A DNA stretch of 64,000 nucleotides, taken from contig JAQMRL010000002.1 in NCBI GenBank assembly GCA_035578175.1, positions 99,302,748-99,366,747 of the forward strand, given 5' to 3'. Under the pieces are notes generated by a model, which was given only the letters and a program-made list of their open reading frames with translations, was not told the origin of the DNA and ran no database searches. This stretch comes from Catonia carolina (lineage: Eukaryota > Arthropoda > Insecta > Hemiptera > Achilidae). Shown here piece after piece: positions 25,001 through 33,711 of this stretch (position 1 is its first letter; each line of letters opens with the position of its first letter). A program made the translations under genes and the position numbers.

Positions 25001-27180
25001 GTGTCTGTTCCTAGTTAACCGCTTTTATCAGGTACTAGTACTTGCAAGCGAGGAGTACAGGTACTCCTCCTCACATGCTGCGCCTTATGGCGAACTAAAC
25101 TGAAAAGCGTTTAACCTCTCCCACAATCTTAAATATTGAAAACCAAATCATGACTGTACAAATTAAACCAATTTGTGAACAAACTGGTTTAATTTGTACA
25201 ACAAACCGGTATTTTTTTGACGTCAGGGTGAATTACCTTTGGTAAGAGAGAAATATGGGCTAAGAATAACTGGAATATGTTGTAAGAAAACATAGGCAAA
25301 ATGTATTTTAAAAATATTGTATGATCTCTGATTTTTGTAAAGTTTACAATTTTTTCTGTCTCACTAGATTTATTGTGGTTATTCTGGTTAGGCTTACTTA
25401 GTAAATGAAGGTCGTGAAGAGCTTCGAGAACGAACTTTAAAATATGAAAAAAAATTATGATGTCCTCTCTAGTAAAACATTCCGGTGGTAAACTAGTTTT
25501 CCGCTCGGATCTCCGGGTGAGGACTATCAGAGGGGACCTCATCAGAAAGATAAGAGATTTTGAAATTCTTTGAGTTGGAACATGGAATGTTCAGCTTTGA
25601 GAACTGCATCAAACCAATTGAGAAACTGATGACAAGAAAAACCAAATTTTTTTTATCACACACTCTTTATCATCTAGCTCAGACTAGTCTGTATGTTCTA
25701 TAGCAAAATTATTGTTTATATTTGATTCACTCTTGTAATAACATTAACCCTTTCAACATGGACTGTTTCTTGTAAAACAGAAGAATTGTGAAAATCAAAA
25801 CGCACACTCAAAACAACTGTTTTATCTAAGGTCATTACTGATAAAAAATACTGCTGATTTATATAATACGTACGCCCCTTTTGAATAACATGGAAATTTC
25901 GTCATAGTTCTTTGTGTTAGGGATGAGAAATTTTCATCCGCGAAAATTTTTATGTTTACTTTAGATGTTTTACTATAACGAGCTTAAATTTCAATTTCTT
26001 AAATTTCAATTTAGCAAAAAAATTTATAAAATATGTTTTGTAGAAAAGAGTTTACTGAATAAATGTATATTTTTCATTTAAATTTTCGTAAATATTTGAC
26101 GAAGTTACAGAATGTTCAAAATGAGTCCATTTTGGAAGGTGAAGGGATGGTATTTTACATTTTTTATGGTGTAGTCACAGACCCATTATTATATTTTGGT
26201 TACAGCTGTAAGCAAATCAATGTAGAAAATTCTTTTCTGTACAACATTTTTTGAACAGTTCTCATGCAACCTTGCAAAGTGTTGAATATTTTGAGAGATG
26301 GTAAACCCCCTCGTGAACAGTAAAATGAACTCGTCTAACACCATTCTAATTCTGTAGCAAAAGGCTAATTCTGTAACAGAATCGTCATAGTTTCAACACA
26401 AACTAAAGAACATGCATGTACATTGACTTATACACGACCTGCACAGACTTCCATTCAAAACGAACAACTCATAAACAATCAATGCTACCTCCACACTATA
26501 GAAAGAATAAAAGATTTCCCTTTTATGATATTCTATTTCTGAAAACATTATCAGATGCATTAAAGAATTCCCTACAAGAAAAGTGCAATATTTACCGGTC
26601 TCCGATTTGTACTGACCTTGCAGAAACACGTTTTATCACTCCACCACCCACAATCTATTCAGCATCACCTAAAATTAGATCAACAGTGTGAACAGGGTTA
26701 AAATAGACGCATGTACAACATTAACACTGTTATAACCTGCATTGCAACTCATTTCAAACATATCTCACATGTGGTTAGTTTTTATTCAATATTTTCAAAA
26801 ATATCCAATAGGTAGCATGAAAAAAGGAGTCATTAGTTCAAAATTAACTAAAGAACTATGACAAAGTTTAGCAAATCCAGTCTGAAATGTACAATGGTAT
26901 TAAATACAACTACCTGTGTTGCACACCAGCTTCATGTCTCCACACAAAATACCAAGCACATATAATACAGGCTCAATGTTCAAAGTTTTGAATTCTTTAT
27001 GATTTATAAAATTTTTGCTGCAAATTATGAAAAAGATTTAAAATATTTGTTTTTTCTGTTTCAGCAAATATCGATCCTAACCAATTATTCCAGACTTTCT
27101 TCAGTGACCCAGGTGCTGGTTCATTCTCATTTGGAAGTGGTGGTTCGTTTCCTGGTGGTTTTACATTCCAGTTTCATTGA
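4007..27180 (+). CDS. DNAJC7: DnaJ homolog subfamily C member 7 (TPR2), complete 10-exon gene
   Basis: Coding exons are 4007-4086, 16161-16249, 17004-17128, 19025-19210, 19903-20175, 20832-20996, 22116-22281, 23758-23904, 24549-24698 and 27065-27180. All junctions are GT-AG, all phases agree, and the sum is 1497 nt, giving 498 residues (the human protein is about 494). Order of domains: an acidic N-terminus (residues 1-27), TPR repeats over roughly residues 28-360, a basic linker ([18 protein letters not shown]), then a J domain at about 380-450 with HPD at 409-411, and a Gly/Phe/Ser-rich tail ending FTFQFH. The family is a cytosolic co-chaperone: its TPRs bind the C-termini of Hsp70 and Hsp90, and its J domain stimulates Hsp70 ATP hydrolysis, passing clients between the two. 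Introns hold many transposons, but no exon is broken. The start is the first ATG in frame with a canonical donor; a second Met opens exon 2. Orthology is secure from full-length colinearity; the first exon is the least certain part. Confidence 0.93.
5395..5640 (+). repeat. Family-R repeat, 3' part
   Basis: Matches the last third of other R copies: GAGCTTTAGTTTAGC..., AGGTTGATTTTT, CACTCATGATTAAAAT, and ends GTAAGAGGGAGTTGTGTG. Confidence 0.55.
5840..5990. repeat. Possible piggyBac-like terminus with inverted repeat
   Basis: TTAACCCTGTTGG is followed by a perfect 10-bp inverted repeat, GCGATCCTCA at 5871-5880 and TGAGGATCGC at 5902-5911. The layout resembles the left end of the TTAA element at 57051. 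No matching right end found. Confidence 0.25.
6263..7145 (+). repeat. Family-R interspersed repeat, nearly full length
   Basis: Starts with TTCTCTTGCCTATATG and carries the shared [10 protein letters not shown] frame segment and the two internal modules. The right end is decayed and lacks the GGCAAGAGAAAG motif seen in other copies. Confidence 0.7.
7262..7440 (+). repeat. SINE-A, well preserved
   Basis: A box GTGGTGTAGTGG and B box GGTTCGATTCC sit in a tRNA-like head ending CCGGTCAGGTCTGG. A unique body and an A-rich tail (AATAAAAATAAATAAAAA) follow. Confidence 0.85.
7448..7890. repeat. Cluster of GGTTATTGG / AACCTACTC repeats
   Basis: A unit with ATAACCTACTC, a short spacer and AAGGTTATTGG occurs at about 7590-7635 and again at 7758-7800, with inverted and partial copies between. 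Irregular, not a simple satellite. Confidence 0.5.
9190..9345 (+). repeat. SINE-B (tRNA-Met-like head), 5' truncated
   Basis: Contains GTCTCTCATCATG, B box GGTTCGAATCC and the tail AAAAATCATTTCATCC found in the minus-strand copies at 16286 and 40981. Confidence 0.65.
9365..9435 (+). repeat. Non-LTR element 3' tail fragment, degraded
   Basis: TTCTTGACAAGTTC...AGAGTCTTCTGGATGCG resembles the LINE tails at 880 and 11395. Weak match. Confidence 0.25.
9548..9630 (-). repeat. SINE-A fragment
   Basis: Minus strand: TGATTAGCATGCTACACTGC, then a GATTTGATTCC B box and TGGCTATGGTCTGG. Confidence 0.5.
10955..11970 (-). mobile_element. Degraded mariner-like element, split by a LINE insertion
   Basis: Minus-strand translation with several breaks gives transposase pieces in the right order: [60 protein letters not shown], then after the LINE insertion (11110-11438) KIGKLTEQ and [13 protein letters not shown]. 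Terminal repeats were not defined. Inactive. Confidence 0.65.
11110..11438 (+). mobile_element. LINE 3'-end insertion inside the mariner remnant
   Basis: Carries the same stretch as 38040-38310: TTGTTTGAACAAAAACCTAC, GGGGAGAAAATACATCAATA, AGTGTACAAGAATTT, then GTTTTGACATGTCCTGTACT and an A run. 5' truncated. Confidence 0.65.
12433..12605 (+). repeat. SINE-A, well preserved
   Basis: Head GGCCTGTTGGCATAGTGGTT, B box GGTTCGATTCC, CCAGGTCTGGCATTTTTCAT, then a body with CACCACCTACATTAGCAG and an A-rich end. Confidence 0.85.
12690..13062 (+). repeat. Family-R repeat, 3' half
   Basis: Shares AAAGATCTACAACTTTTA, CTCTACAGAGCCTAGTTTAA and ends GGCAAGAGAGTTGTGTG followed by TTTCACACCAG, the common R terminus. 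Confidence 0.65.
13437..13520 (+). repeat. SINE-A head abutting a family-R copy
   Basis: GCCGACCTGTTGGTGTAATGG and a GGTTTGATTGC B box end at GTCAGGTCTGG. The R repeat starts within a few bases. Confidence 0.7.
14651..15056 (-). pseudogene. Pogo-like transposase C-terminal fragment with PHD-like zinc finger
   Basis: An open frame containing [33 protein letters not shown], then [27 protein letters not shown] and [11 protein letters not shown] before TAA. The Cys/His spacing is that of the small zinc finger that closes many insect pogo-like transposases. It is in a different frame from the N-terminal fragment. Confidence 0.7.
15120..15308 (-). pseudogene. Pogo-like transposase N-terminal fragment (HTH psq type)
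   Basis: Starts [20 protein letters not shown], followed by [20 protein letters not shown], a Pipsqueak-type helix-turn-helix as found at the N-terminus of pogo/Tigger transposases. It continues into unrelated sequence where the catalytic domain has been lost. Confidence 0.75.
16161..16249 (+). CDS. DNAJC7: DNAJC7 coding exon 2 (first TPR, helix pair start)
   Basis: The acceptor is TTTTTTGTTGTAG and the donor GTAAGT. The exon encodes [19 protein letters not shown] and continues through a typical TPR with ALSCYTEAI. Its first whole codon is ATG, so it could also serve as an alternative start. Confidence 0.93.
16286..16470 (-). repeat. SINE-B, full (tRNA-Met-like head)
   Basis: Minus strand: GCATTGGCGTAGTTGG A box, CTCTCATCATGCG anticodon-like region, GTGGGTTCGAATCCCAC B-box arm, then a body reaching ACGTTGTCACTAATGACC. 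The acceptor stem does not pair well, so it is a SINE and not a working tRNA gene. Confidence 0.75.
16553..16945 (+). repeat. Family-R repeat, 5' half
   Basis: Starts TTTCTCTTGCCCTGTATG, includes a GT-rich stretch, CATCAAAATCGGTCAACCGG and AAGTAGCAGTTTATTTGTG, then stops. Located in DNAJC7 intron 2. Confidence 0.65.
17004..17128 (+). CDS. DNAJC7: DNAJC7 coding exon 3 (TPR)
   Basis: Acceptor TTTTGTTTCAG, donor GTAAGT. Encodes [20 protein letters not shown] followed by [18 protein letters not shown]; the NRAA.Y..LG pattern is a TPR signature. Phase joins exon 2 through an AAC codon. Confidence 0.95.
17836..18695 (+). repeat. Family-R repeat, near full length
   Basis: Starts ACTTCTCTTGCCC, has CATCAAAATCGGTCAACTGG and both internal modules, ends GACAAGAGAAAGTC and TTCACACCTGAT. 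In DNAJC7 intron 3. Confidence 0.7.
18775..18905 (+). repeat. SINE-A, degraded
   Basis: GCTCGATGTGTAGTGG, GGCTTCTATGCC, GGGTTTGGTCCTGGTCAGG, then TTTTCATTAGTCAC and GCGTTAGCAGTAAT. Confidence 0.6.
19025..19210 (+). CDS. DNAJC7: DNAJC7 coding exon 4 (TPR)
   Basis: Phase 0 on both sides, 62 codons. Encodes [20 protein letters not shown] and ends SIDKKDYRK before a GTGAGT donor. Aligns with the human stretch following the second TPR. Confidence 0.95.
19425..19650 (+). pseudogene. LINE ORF2 C-terminal remnant (RTE-like)
   Basis: Contains [17 protein letters not shown], equivalent to FYGHLNRMDDSKLTKKTF in the LINE at 47335-48013. Broken upstream. In DNAJC7 intron 4. Confidence 0.5.
19903..20175 (+). 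CDS. DNAJC7: DNAJC7 coding exon 5 (central TPRs)
   Basis: 91 codons, phase 0 on both sides. Contains [20 protein letters not shown] and [20 protein letters not shown] followed by [12 protein letters not shown], all closely matching the family. The acceptor has a long T tract; the donor is GTAATT. Confidence 0.96.
20182..20290 (+). repeat. About 108-bp direct repeat, copy 1
   Basis: Nearly identical (three substitutions and one indel seen) to 20534-20641. The pair flanks a LINE remnant in DNAJC7 intron 5. Copy 1 starts only a few bases past the exon 5 donor. Confidence 0.85.
20300..20530 (+). pseudogene. LINE ORF2 C-terminal remnant between direct repeats
   Basis: Same LINE piece as 505-700: ATATCATGCAAGG...AAATAATAGGTAAAT, then GTGATGGTTACCACCATTGT and GGAACAGGAAGAAG. 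Confidence 0.45.
20534..20641 (+). repeat. About 108-bp direct repeat, copy 2
   Basis: Second copy of 20182-20290. Confidence 0.85.
20832..20996 (+). CDS. DNAJC7: DNAJC7 coding exon 6 (third TPR block begins)
   Basis: 55 codons, phase 0. Encodes [20 protein letters not shown] and [12 protein letters not shown]; the donor is GTATGT. This block corresponds to the family's second TPR domain. Confidence 0.95.
21160..22100 (+). repeat. Family-R repeat, full length
   Basis: The best intact copy: starts ACTTTCTCTTGCC at 21165, has GGCAAGAGAAAGT at 22062-22074 and shares the downstream TTTCAAACCAGATTTTT with other copies. Ends 15-40 nt before DNAJC7 exon 7. Confidence 0.8.
22116..22281 (+). CDS. 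DNAJC7: DNAJC7 coding exon 7 (TPR)
   Basis: Encodes [18 protein letters not shown] and [20 protein letters not shown], ending in phase 1. The acceptor lies within about 20-40 nt of the end of a family-R repeat, so the splice branch point is probably repeat-derived. Confidence 0.95.
22555..22970 (+). pseudogene. LINE ORF2 C-terminal remnant (RTE-like)
   Basis: Contains [17 protein letters not shown], then an open 72-codon stretch [20 protein letters not shown] ending LQELI. This is the end of an RTE-like ORF2, interrupted upstream by stops. In DNAJC7 intron 7. Confidence 0.55.
23758..23904 (+). CDS. DNAJC7: DNAJC7 coding exon 8 (linker and first half of J domain)
   Basis: Encodes [18 protein letters not shown] then [16 protein letters not shown]. 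The exon ends one base into the aspartate codon of the HPD motif, with a GTAAAT donor. Confidence 0.96.
24549..24698 (+). CDS. DNAJC7: DNAJC7 coding exon 9 (second half of J domain)
   Basis: Completes the HPD aspartate, then encodes [19 protein letters not shown] and [12 protein letters not shown]. The [15 protein letters not shown] run is helix IV of the J domain. It ends in phase 1 with a GTAATT donor. Confidence 0.96.
24850..25085. repeat. AGTAC-rich cluster
   Basis: Many AGTACT/AGTACTT motifs in both orientations within 230 bp, ending GGTACTAGTACTTGCAAGC and GAGTACAGGTACTCC. Could be the subterminal region of a hAT-like element; no ends were defined. Confidence 0.3.
25155..25200. repeat. 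Near-perfect 46-bp palindrome
   Basis: Arms TGTACAAATTAAACCA (25155-25170) and TGGTTTAATTTGTACA (25185-25200) are exact reverse complements. The 14-base centre adds TTTGT/ACAAA with a two-base loop, giving 21 of 22 paired positions. Confidence 0.9.
25425..25645 (+). pseudogene. LINE 5' end fragment (start of endonuclease domain)
   Basis: GGTAAACTAGTTTTCCGCTC and GATCTCCGGGTGAGGACTA are followed by a GTWNVQL-type segment (ACATGGAATGTTCAGCTTTG), where RTE-like endonucleases have ATWNVRSL. Truncated. In DNAJC7 intron 9. Confidence 0.45.
25744..26701. mobile_element. Possible piggyBac-type non-autonomous element (TTAA bounded)
   Basis: TTAACCCTTTCAACATGGAC at the left and, inverted, TTAACCCTGTTCACACTG at the right, 958 nt apart. 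Inverted similarity is short and imperfect. No transposase seen. Confidence 0.35.
27065..27180 (+). CDS. DNAJC7: DNAJC7 coding exon 10 (C-terminal G/F tail, stop)
   Basis: Encodes [19 protein letters not shown] and a Gly/Ser/Phe-rich end [10 protein letters not shown] followed by TGA at 27178-27180. Human DNAJC7 has the same layout (DPNNIF... and FFFQFG). The acceptor is TTTTTCTGTTTCAG. Confidence 0.94.
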
Positions 27181-29311
27181 ATCATTAATTACTGTTGTTG
27201 ATTACGATAACTTTAGTTTAATTACTGTATAAAAAGAAACTTTTAACAATTATCTTGTGTCATCAGCAACTTGTTTAACTAATTAATTACTACTAGTAAT
27301 AATTATTATTTGTTTTAAAAGTTGCAAGTAATTATTGTTTTATTCGGTTTTCATTTTTATTATACTCCTTTTTTTATTCAATTTTATTGGTTTATTAATA
27401 AATTTTTTTCGACAATGTTTTGTACACATGATAATTTTATTATCTTGTCAGTAGTTAAAAGACATCGATGTTTATGGTTTATTGTAATTAGAATATTTTT
27501 TTTAGAATTTAGATTATTTTATTAAATAATTATTTGATGAAATTATCACCAGTATTTTTGTTTTTTCTTTTTTGATCTTGTGTCATATGTATGTTAACGG
27601 CCAAACTTGATTTCAAAATATGTAGTTACGGCTAGAGTAACAATATCGAGTTATTTTTAATTGCTTGTTTATGGTTTTATAAACATCATCTAAGAATCTT
27701 TAAAAGAAGTACAGACAAATCAAAAGTATTATTGATATAATGAACCTAAAAATGTTAACTATTAGCACTTTCAAGACGGCAGTTCTCTGTTCCAGAATAT
27801 TATTCCGGTATATTTCTCACGCTATTATGCAGGCATTTTGTGTTGAAAGAAAGTGAGAAGTCTCTTCTTTACAACTATGTATTTAACTATAAAACTTGGG
27901 TGGTTAGTTAATTTCAAAAAAATTACATGCATTAAACTAATATTAGCTAGAAGTTTAGAAAATATTTTCTCGTACGTAGTTTAATTTATAATACTTTTCT
28001 TTAAAACTTAACGTGAACAAACTGTGTATAATAGCAAGATGGTGAGGGAGTATGGTCGAAGAGTAACCTATTACATTGAAGTATAGAAAAGTTAATACTG
28101 TCATTAAGACAGTAATATTATAAAAACTAACCCCTACACTGAATTTTCAGTGAAATAACTATAAATTATAGAAAAAACTGCAATTGTATATGATGCAAGA
28201 AAATGTATTTAAAACAATGTAAAGTTCATGCCTGTATAATGTATAGATTTGAAAGTGTTAAATTTACGTTACCAGTTTAAGTTTCGACTGAGTTTTCTTG
28301 TTTATTTATCCTATTTAATTATGTTGTTTAATTAATAACTTCTCCTCTATTATTTAATAAATGGTTCTATTAATTTAAAAAAAAAAAATACTCTTGTAAA
28401 CTATAATATCTTACATGTATAAAATAATTTAATAAGTTTTTGGTATCATCTTGATGGAAGTTCTAAGTTTTAATATTACTTAATTTTTTAATTCCTACAC
28501 TTGTGGAATTATAATAATATGCAAAGGGCTGAAGTACAGTTCAATTGAAGCGATATCCATAATTTTTGGAGTCCTTTTTCTGATCTTTAAAATGAGGTGG
28601 TCGTAATATTTCATTACAGATCATAACCAGACATTTTTTGTTAAAATTTGTAAAGTACTTATATGTATTGTCAAAATTAAATTTTTTATTTTTTGATCAG
28701 CAAAAGTTAAAATGTAAATTTCCAAATTTTACAAGCAATACTAAAGTTGCCGTATCATATAATGAAATCAGGTTTGTTCAGTTACGTATGTATATTTTTT
28801 ACTTCAATGATTTTTTGGAAAATATTTTTAGTATTTTCATTTTTACAGTTCTGTTATTTTATCATTAAAATAAAAAATTGTAGAAAAATCATGCATTTAA
28901 AAAAATTTAACCATTTTTATTATGAAATATTAATAACAAAATCATGTTTACATTATTACATAAAAGATACATTAACACCATTATACATCTATAAAAAATA
29001 TAACAATTGTATGTGTACCAACAAATGACATTTATATTTTACAAAATAATAATTATTGTTTACCTCTAGATATTTATCTAATAAAAACAATTTTAACTAG
29101 TCGTTTGTTCAAGAAAACATATTGTTATTGTATCTATAATAATATTACTAAGTGATTTTTTTCAATATCTAACATAAAATAACAGTGTAGTAAATATTTT
29201 TTTATTAATCTGTTAATGATTTATTAAGCAATTTTTATTTTTCACTGGATGACCATGTCAAGTGTTTAATTGTAAATTAGATATTTTGTGATAGTGTTTT
29301 TACAAAACATT
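27181..29311 (+). other. DNAJC7 3' UTR and intergenic DNA
   Basis: Very AT-rich. The DNAJC7 3' UTR starts here; beyond about 28.4 kb nothing gene-like or recognisably repetitive was seen. Confidence 0.4.
28356..28361 (+). terminator. Candidate polyadenylation signal for DNAJC7
   Basis: An AATAAA followed 15-30 nt later by an A run, 1.2 kb past the stop codon. Other AATAAA hexamers lie further on, so the true 3' end is unproven. Confidence 0.3.
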
Positions 29312-29314
29312 TAA

Positions 29315-30059
29315 GGTTGATTCACACAAATCAGTCATGTCACCGTTTCGAAACTGAACCAGCACAGCCACTCATAGTCAAAAATGATGACAGTATTCAC
29401 ACATGTCCGTCGGTTTTCCTTCTGTCAAACTCCATTCAGTCATTTATTATTTACCTATTTTTGTGATGGAGTTGTTGATGGAAGATTTGGTTGGCTATTA
29501 TAGCTGTAATTTTGAATGAAGAGGAACAGCAGAAGAAAAAAGAAAATGGGTTTACGAAGCATAGGCAAAAAGAGAAATAGAAGGAGAGTTTATCGCACTA
29601 TTTATGTTGTCCATATAATTATTTTTATCAATAAATTTTTTGTTTTTTTACTTAACATCTATGTTTATTTCTTCCCCAATTTTCTTTAATATTTCATGTT
29701 TAAAAGATGTATCTATATATTAACATTTGATAAATCATACAAAACAGGGTACTTTCTTATGCACTCAATCAGCTTTTCATCATCACCCATTCTTATTATT
29801 AATTTAATTATACAAAAGAATAGAAAATATAGAGACAAAACACATCCGTCAAAAACAAAAATATCGTCAAGAAAAAATATCGTTTTGATGGTTCGGTGAT
29901 GGCAACAAGACTGACACACTGGATTCGGGACAGTGCCCCGACTCAGTGTAGACAGTGTCATTAATTTTCCAAGAAAGAATATTTTTCTGTGACTGATACT
30001 TCTCGGAATGACGGAACTGAGACGTGAGGTGACGTGATAGATGTGTGTGAATTGACCCA
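29315..30059. mobile_element. PIF/Harbinger element, internally deleted, TAA target duplication
   Basis: TAA at 29312-29314 and 30060-30062 flank inverted ends sharing ATTCACAC and TCACsTCACC. Plus strand holds a transposase N-terminal stub (RKWVYEA.AKREIEGEFIA at about 29540-29610). Minus strand holds the start of a MADF protein (MGDDEKLIECIRKYPVLYDL at about 29730-29800). Two divergent genes, transposase plus Myb/MADF accessory, is the family's hallmark. Confidence 0.65.
29725..29800 (-). pseudogene. Harbinger accessory MADF protein, N-terminal stub
   Basis: MGDDEKLIECIRKYPVLYDL then SNVNI and a stop. LIE.IRKYPVLYDLS is the opening of a MADF domain. The rest is deleted. Confidence 0.55.
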
Positions 30060-30062
30060 TAA

Positions 30063-33000
30063 TCTGCTTTAGGGTGATGTCAGTTAAGTTGTTGGAAACA
30101 TTTCAGATACCGTAACTGTAGTTAAGGTTCAATGAATGAAAACCAGTTCCTTCAATTAATGTTCCTTGTTCTGTACTTGTACAAGTCCTGTGGTGAGCTA
30201 CAGAAAAGATATTTCTTGTTTTTATTTCTGGTAATATTTTCAGGTTAGAGTTTGCCAGGATCTGTAAGAGTTTGTTAAATATATTCACTTTTTAGGACTA
30301 AAATGCCGTAGCTTAAAGGCATATTTATTGATCTCTTGATTAGTTATCATATACTAGATACCTCGATTTACAATGTAAAAAGGATTTTGTTATGTCATTA
30401 CATCTTATTTCTGTATCAAGAAACCTGTTTTATTCACAGTTTTAGCTCATTTATGATTTCTTCATAACATCTGTGCAGATATTGGTGTACTACTCCATAA
30501 ACATTGGGTTCTATGGAATAAAGATATATTATTATACAATTCAGAAAGTTGATGAAATGGTTTTGATTTGCAGTGAGATAGATGATGTCCAACACTATTC
30601 ATTAAATTGGGATCTTCTTGATTTCATAACTGTTGGTCAAGACCTAACATTTGTCAAGTTGAAGACTGTAAACCACTGAATATATAAAATTTCTGAGATA
30701 ATACTTAGCATGGTCAAATAGTAGTAGTAATGGTTGTGTATTTTTTGTTTATCTTTTATTAACATTATTTTATATAACATATTTTTAGGTGCTGTGATAT
30801 TAAAAAATGATACATTAATGTACCAGTAACAAAATAATGAATAGTTCTTTTCAATTATTTGTATTATTTGTAAATTTTCCTTTGTATTCTGTTTTTAAAA
30901 AACTACAATATTTTGGGTACGAATTATTAAAAGTATCTCTTTAGGAAAATATTAATGTCCAGAAGGGTTCTTTCAAGACTCGGTGTTGGGTCCATTTTCA
31001 TTTTTTATCCATACTTTCCTAAAAATTCTGTCAATTTATATATTTTTTTTATCTAAAGATTAGATCATTATTATTATATTTATGAATATATGGTACAAAT
31101 ATTAATTATAAAAACCTTATCGCAACATCTGATTTTTATTTATTTTTTATTGTTTTTTCCATTTAGTTTTCTATTAGTTTTTCTGTATATATTATTTATA
31201 GTAGCTGAAAGTATTTTGATAATTAGGAATTGAACTTATGTTCTTGCACTTGGCAATTTAGTTAACTGAAACAAGTGTTCATCAAGTCCTAATCAAGTTA
31301 TTGGAATTTTTTACGCAAATTCTTCATTTAGTAATGCACTTAACAAGAGGATATGAATTTATCAGTAAAGGATAAAAAGATCTGTACTATATGTACCTAG
31401 AAATCTTAAAATAGTTGGTTTATCTAATATTTCATTTTTAAGTAAAATTTAACAAAAATTTTATACAATAATTGTGTAAAACGGAAGTTGTATTCGTAAT
31501 TCTATCTTAATTACAAAGACCCCAGGATTCGATTAATTTAAAAATGATGGAAAATAAACTTAAAAAATTATTTTCAGTTTAGCAATTGAAATTATACACT
31601 ATTGCCTTATAAATAAGTCTCTGTGGGAATTACAACATTTTAGAGTATTACAATTTATTTATAACTTTATTATAGCCTGAATATTTTACAAGTTTAAGGC
31701 TTAAACTGTCATCAAAAAGAAACAAAATTATCTTGTTTTTACTAATGAAATTATTGTTATTTGTATAATTCCTAATGTGGTCACTAATAACCATTTGATG
31801 CGACCTTTATAAATAATAATAAATAAAAAAAAATCTTTTGTAAAAATACGCTTAAAATTTATTGGCATTCTAATTTTAATTATTAATTTTATAAATGCTT
31901 CTGTAATTTTTATATTTCATTTTTACTAAGGATTTTAACAGCGTTTTGTACTTTTACATGACAGTCTAGCTTTAAATAATAAAGTGATTGAAGTACTAAA
32001 TTATAAAAAATAAAATTCAAGTTTTCCTAATGGATAATATACATGGTAAATCAAAATAGACTGTACTATCTCGTGAAAGCAACATAGTATAGCATGTACA
32101 AACTGAATTGGCGCAGCATCTTGAATAGCTTAAACAATTACAGATGATTTCTTATGACCGCAGACTGTTTAAACATTTTATCCTTCTAGTTGAGAAAAAT
32201 AAACAATTTACTTTTTCATTTTCTCTCACGTTGTTTGTGAGTTACTTGTACATGTAGACGAGGGACAAAGAGGAGAGGTATGATCACAACTCTATAGCTA
32301 CGCGCGCCAATGCAGATTGGACAAACTATACCTGTTATATAACTGATCAGTACTGTATTTTCAGTGATTATAAATTTGAATAAAGGATGGAATAATGTAA
32401 TATATAGTTAACATAACTTTTAAACCTTCTGTAAATGTTTAATTTCTTAATTTTGTGTCAGTTATGATTTATTGTTAGCAAGTTATTTTATTCAATATTA
32501 AGTCATTAAAAGTAAAGTTGTGTTTACATATTTTATGTGCAGAACAAAAAAAAGGTTGATACTTGGTAAATTGTTGCTAATACACTTATACCTTTTACTG
32601 TTTTATGTTTATAAATGATACAGGTATTTTTTGCACTGAAATTCCTACTGTATTTTAAGAAATTTGTAATTGTAAAGTTTTTTATTATATCAGTTCTTAA
32701 TTTAAATTGTTGTAGTGTATTTATTCTTATATGAGTTTATAGAGTTTTGCTAAATTGAATACTTGTAACTAGTATTTTAAAAAACATTTAATATAATAAG
32801 TTAAAAAACAGTTATGGAGAACATGGAAAGAAGTCAGCTGAAATATATTCTAATAAAAATCTATAGTAAATTTTTATATTAACTGAAAATGAAATATTTA
32901 AATTGTAATTTTGATTTGTTTTGTGTCTTGTTACAATTTCAGATTCTAAACTGTTTTTCTATGTTTAAATTGTTTGATGTGTTAGTAGATAATAGTTATT

Positions 33001-33380
33001 ATTATTATCCAGTTCCATCTATTATTGTACTTGTTTAATGTGTAAAAAATCATGAGGTTATTATGTGTATAGTACAGTCATTTGTAATTTTATTTTGTTT
33101 TTTTGTATAGTATTGTAGCACTCGGTTATTTTTTTATTACCAATAAATATAGTAATAATAAATACTACACTATTGTTTTTTTCATTATCTTGTATAGACC
33201 TTTTAACAATTTTAAATTATTTGCAAATAAATTAGATAGAGGATAGGGTTGGGCCTCTGAGTCTGGACCAGGGAACAGCACCAGGCACACAGCCAGAGAA
33301 ATAAGACCTACTGGGCTGATAAGAAGTTGAATGCTCTGAGAACATGTGGTTCCAAATGACCATAACGCTCTAGAAAAAAA
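30063..33380. other. AT-rich intergenic DNA
   Basis: No convincing coding exon or identifiable transposon. Many AATAAA and TTTATT hexamers reflect composition. Confidence 0.4.
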
Positions 33381-33389
33381 AAAGATAAC

Positions 33390-33640
33390 TTAATGAACAA
33401 GAGACTGCAGATGAAGGCGGAGCATAGTGACGTAGATCAGAGCATAGAGCCAATTGACTTTCGTATCCTGTGTTGTCATGTTGTGGTCTCGCTGTGGATA
33501 ACAGCCTAACAAAAAGTCAACTGGAGTTCGGTGGAACAAAGAGTGCTTACCGAAAGGGCAACCTCACACCCGACCTTGGCTAGATTAGCTGTTATTGACT
33601 AGATCTCATCTGCAGTCTTTAGTTTGTTGGGGTTTAGATC
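33390..33640. repeat. Possible small inverted-repeat element
   Basis: A perfect 13-bp inverted repeat, AGACTGCAGATGA at 33402-33414 and TCATCTGCAGTCT at 33606-33618, with weaker similarity outwards (GAACAAG versus CAAACTAA). No target duplication recognised. Confidence 0.35.
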
Positions 33641-33711
33641 AATTAGTCATATAGTAAACTCAATTGTGTGTGGTATTGAGAGACACAAATATTGCAGATA
33701 GTCTGCAGGTA

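Noticed and set aside
25189..25542. 117-codon minus-strand ORF
   Set aside because: Overlaps the palindrome and, antisense, the LINE 5' fragment; no domain-like pattern.
29713..30060. 115-codon minus-strand ORF
   Set aside because: Starts in the Harbinger terminal repeat; only its last 25 residues (the MADF start) are meaningful.
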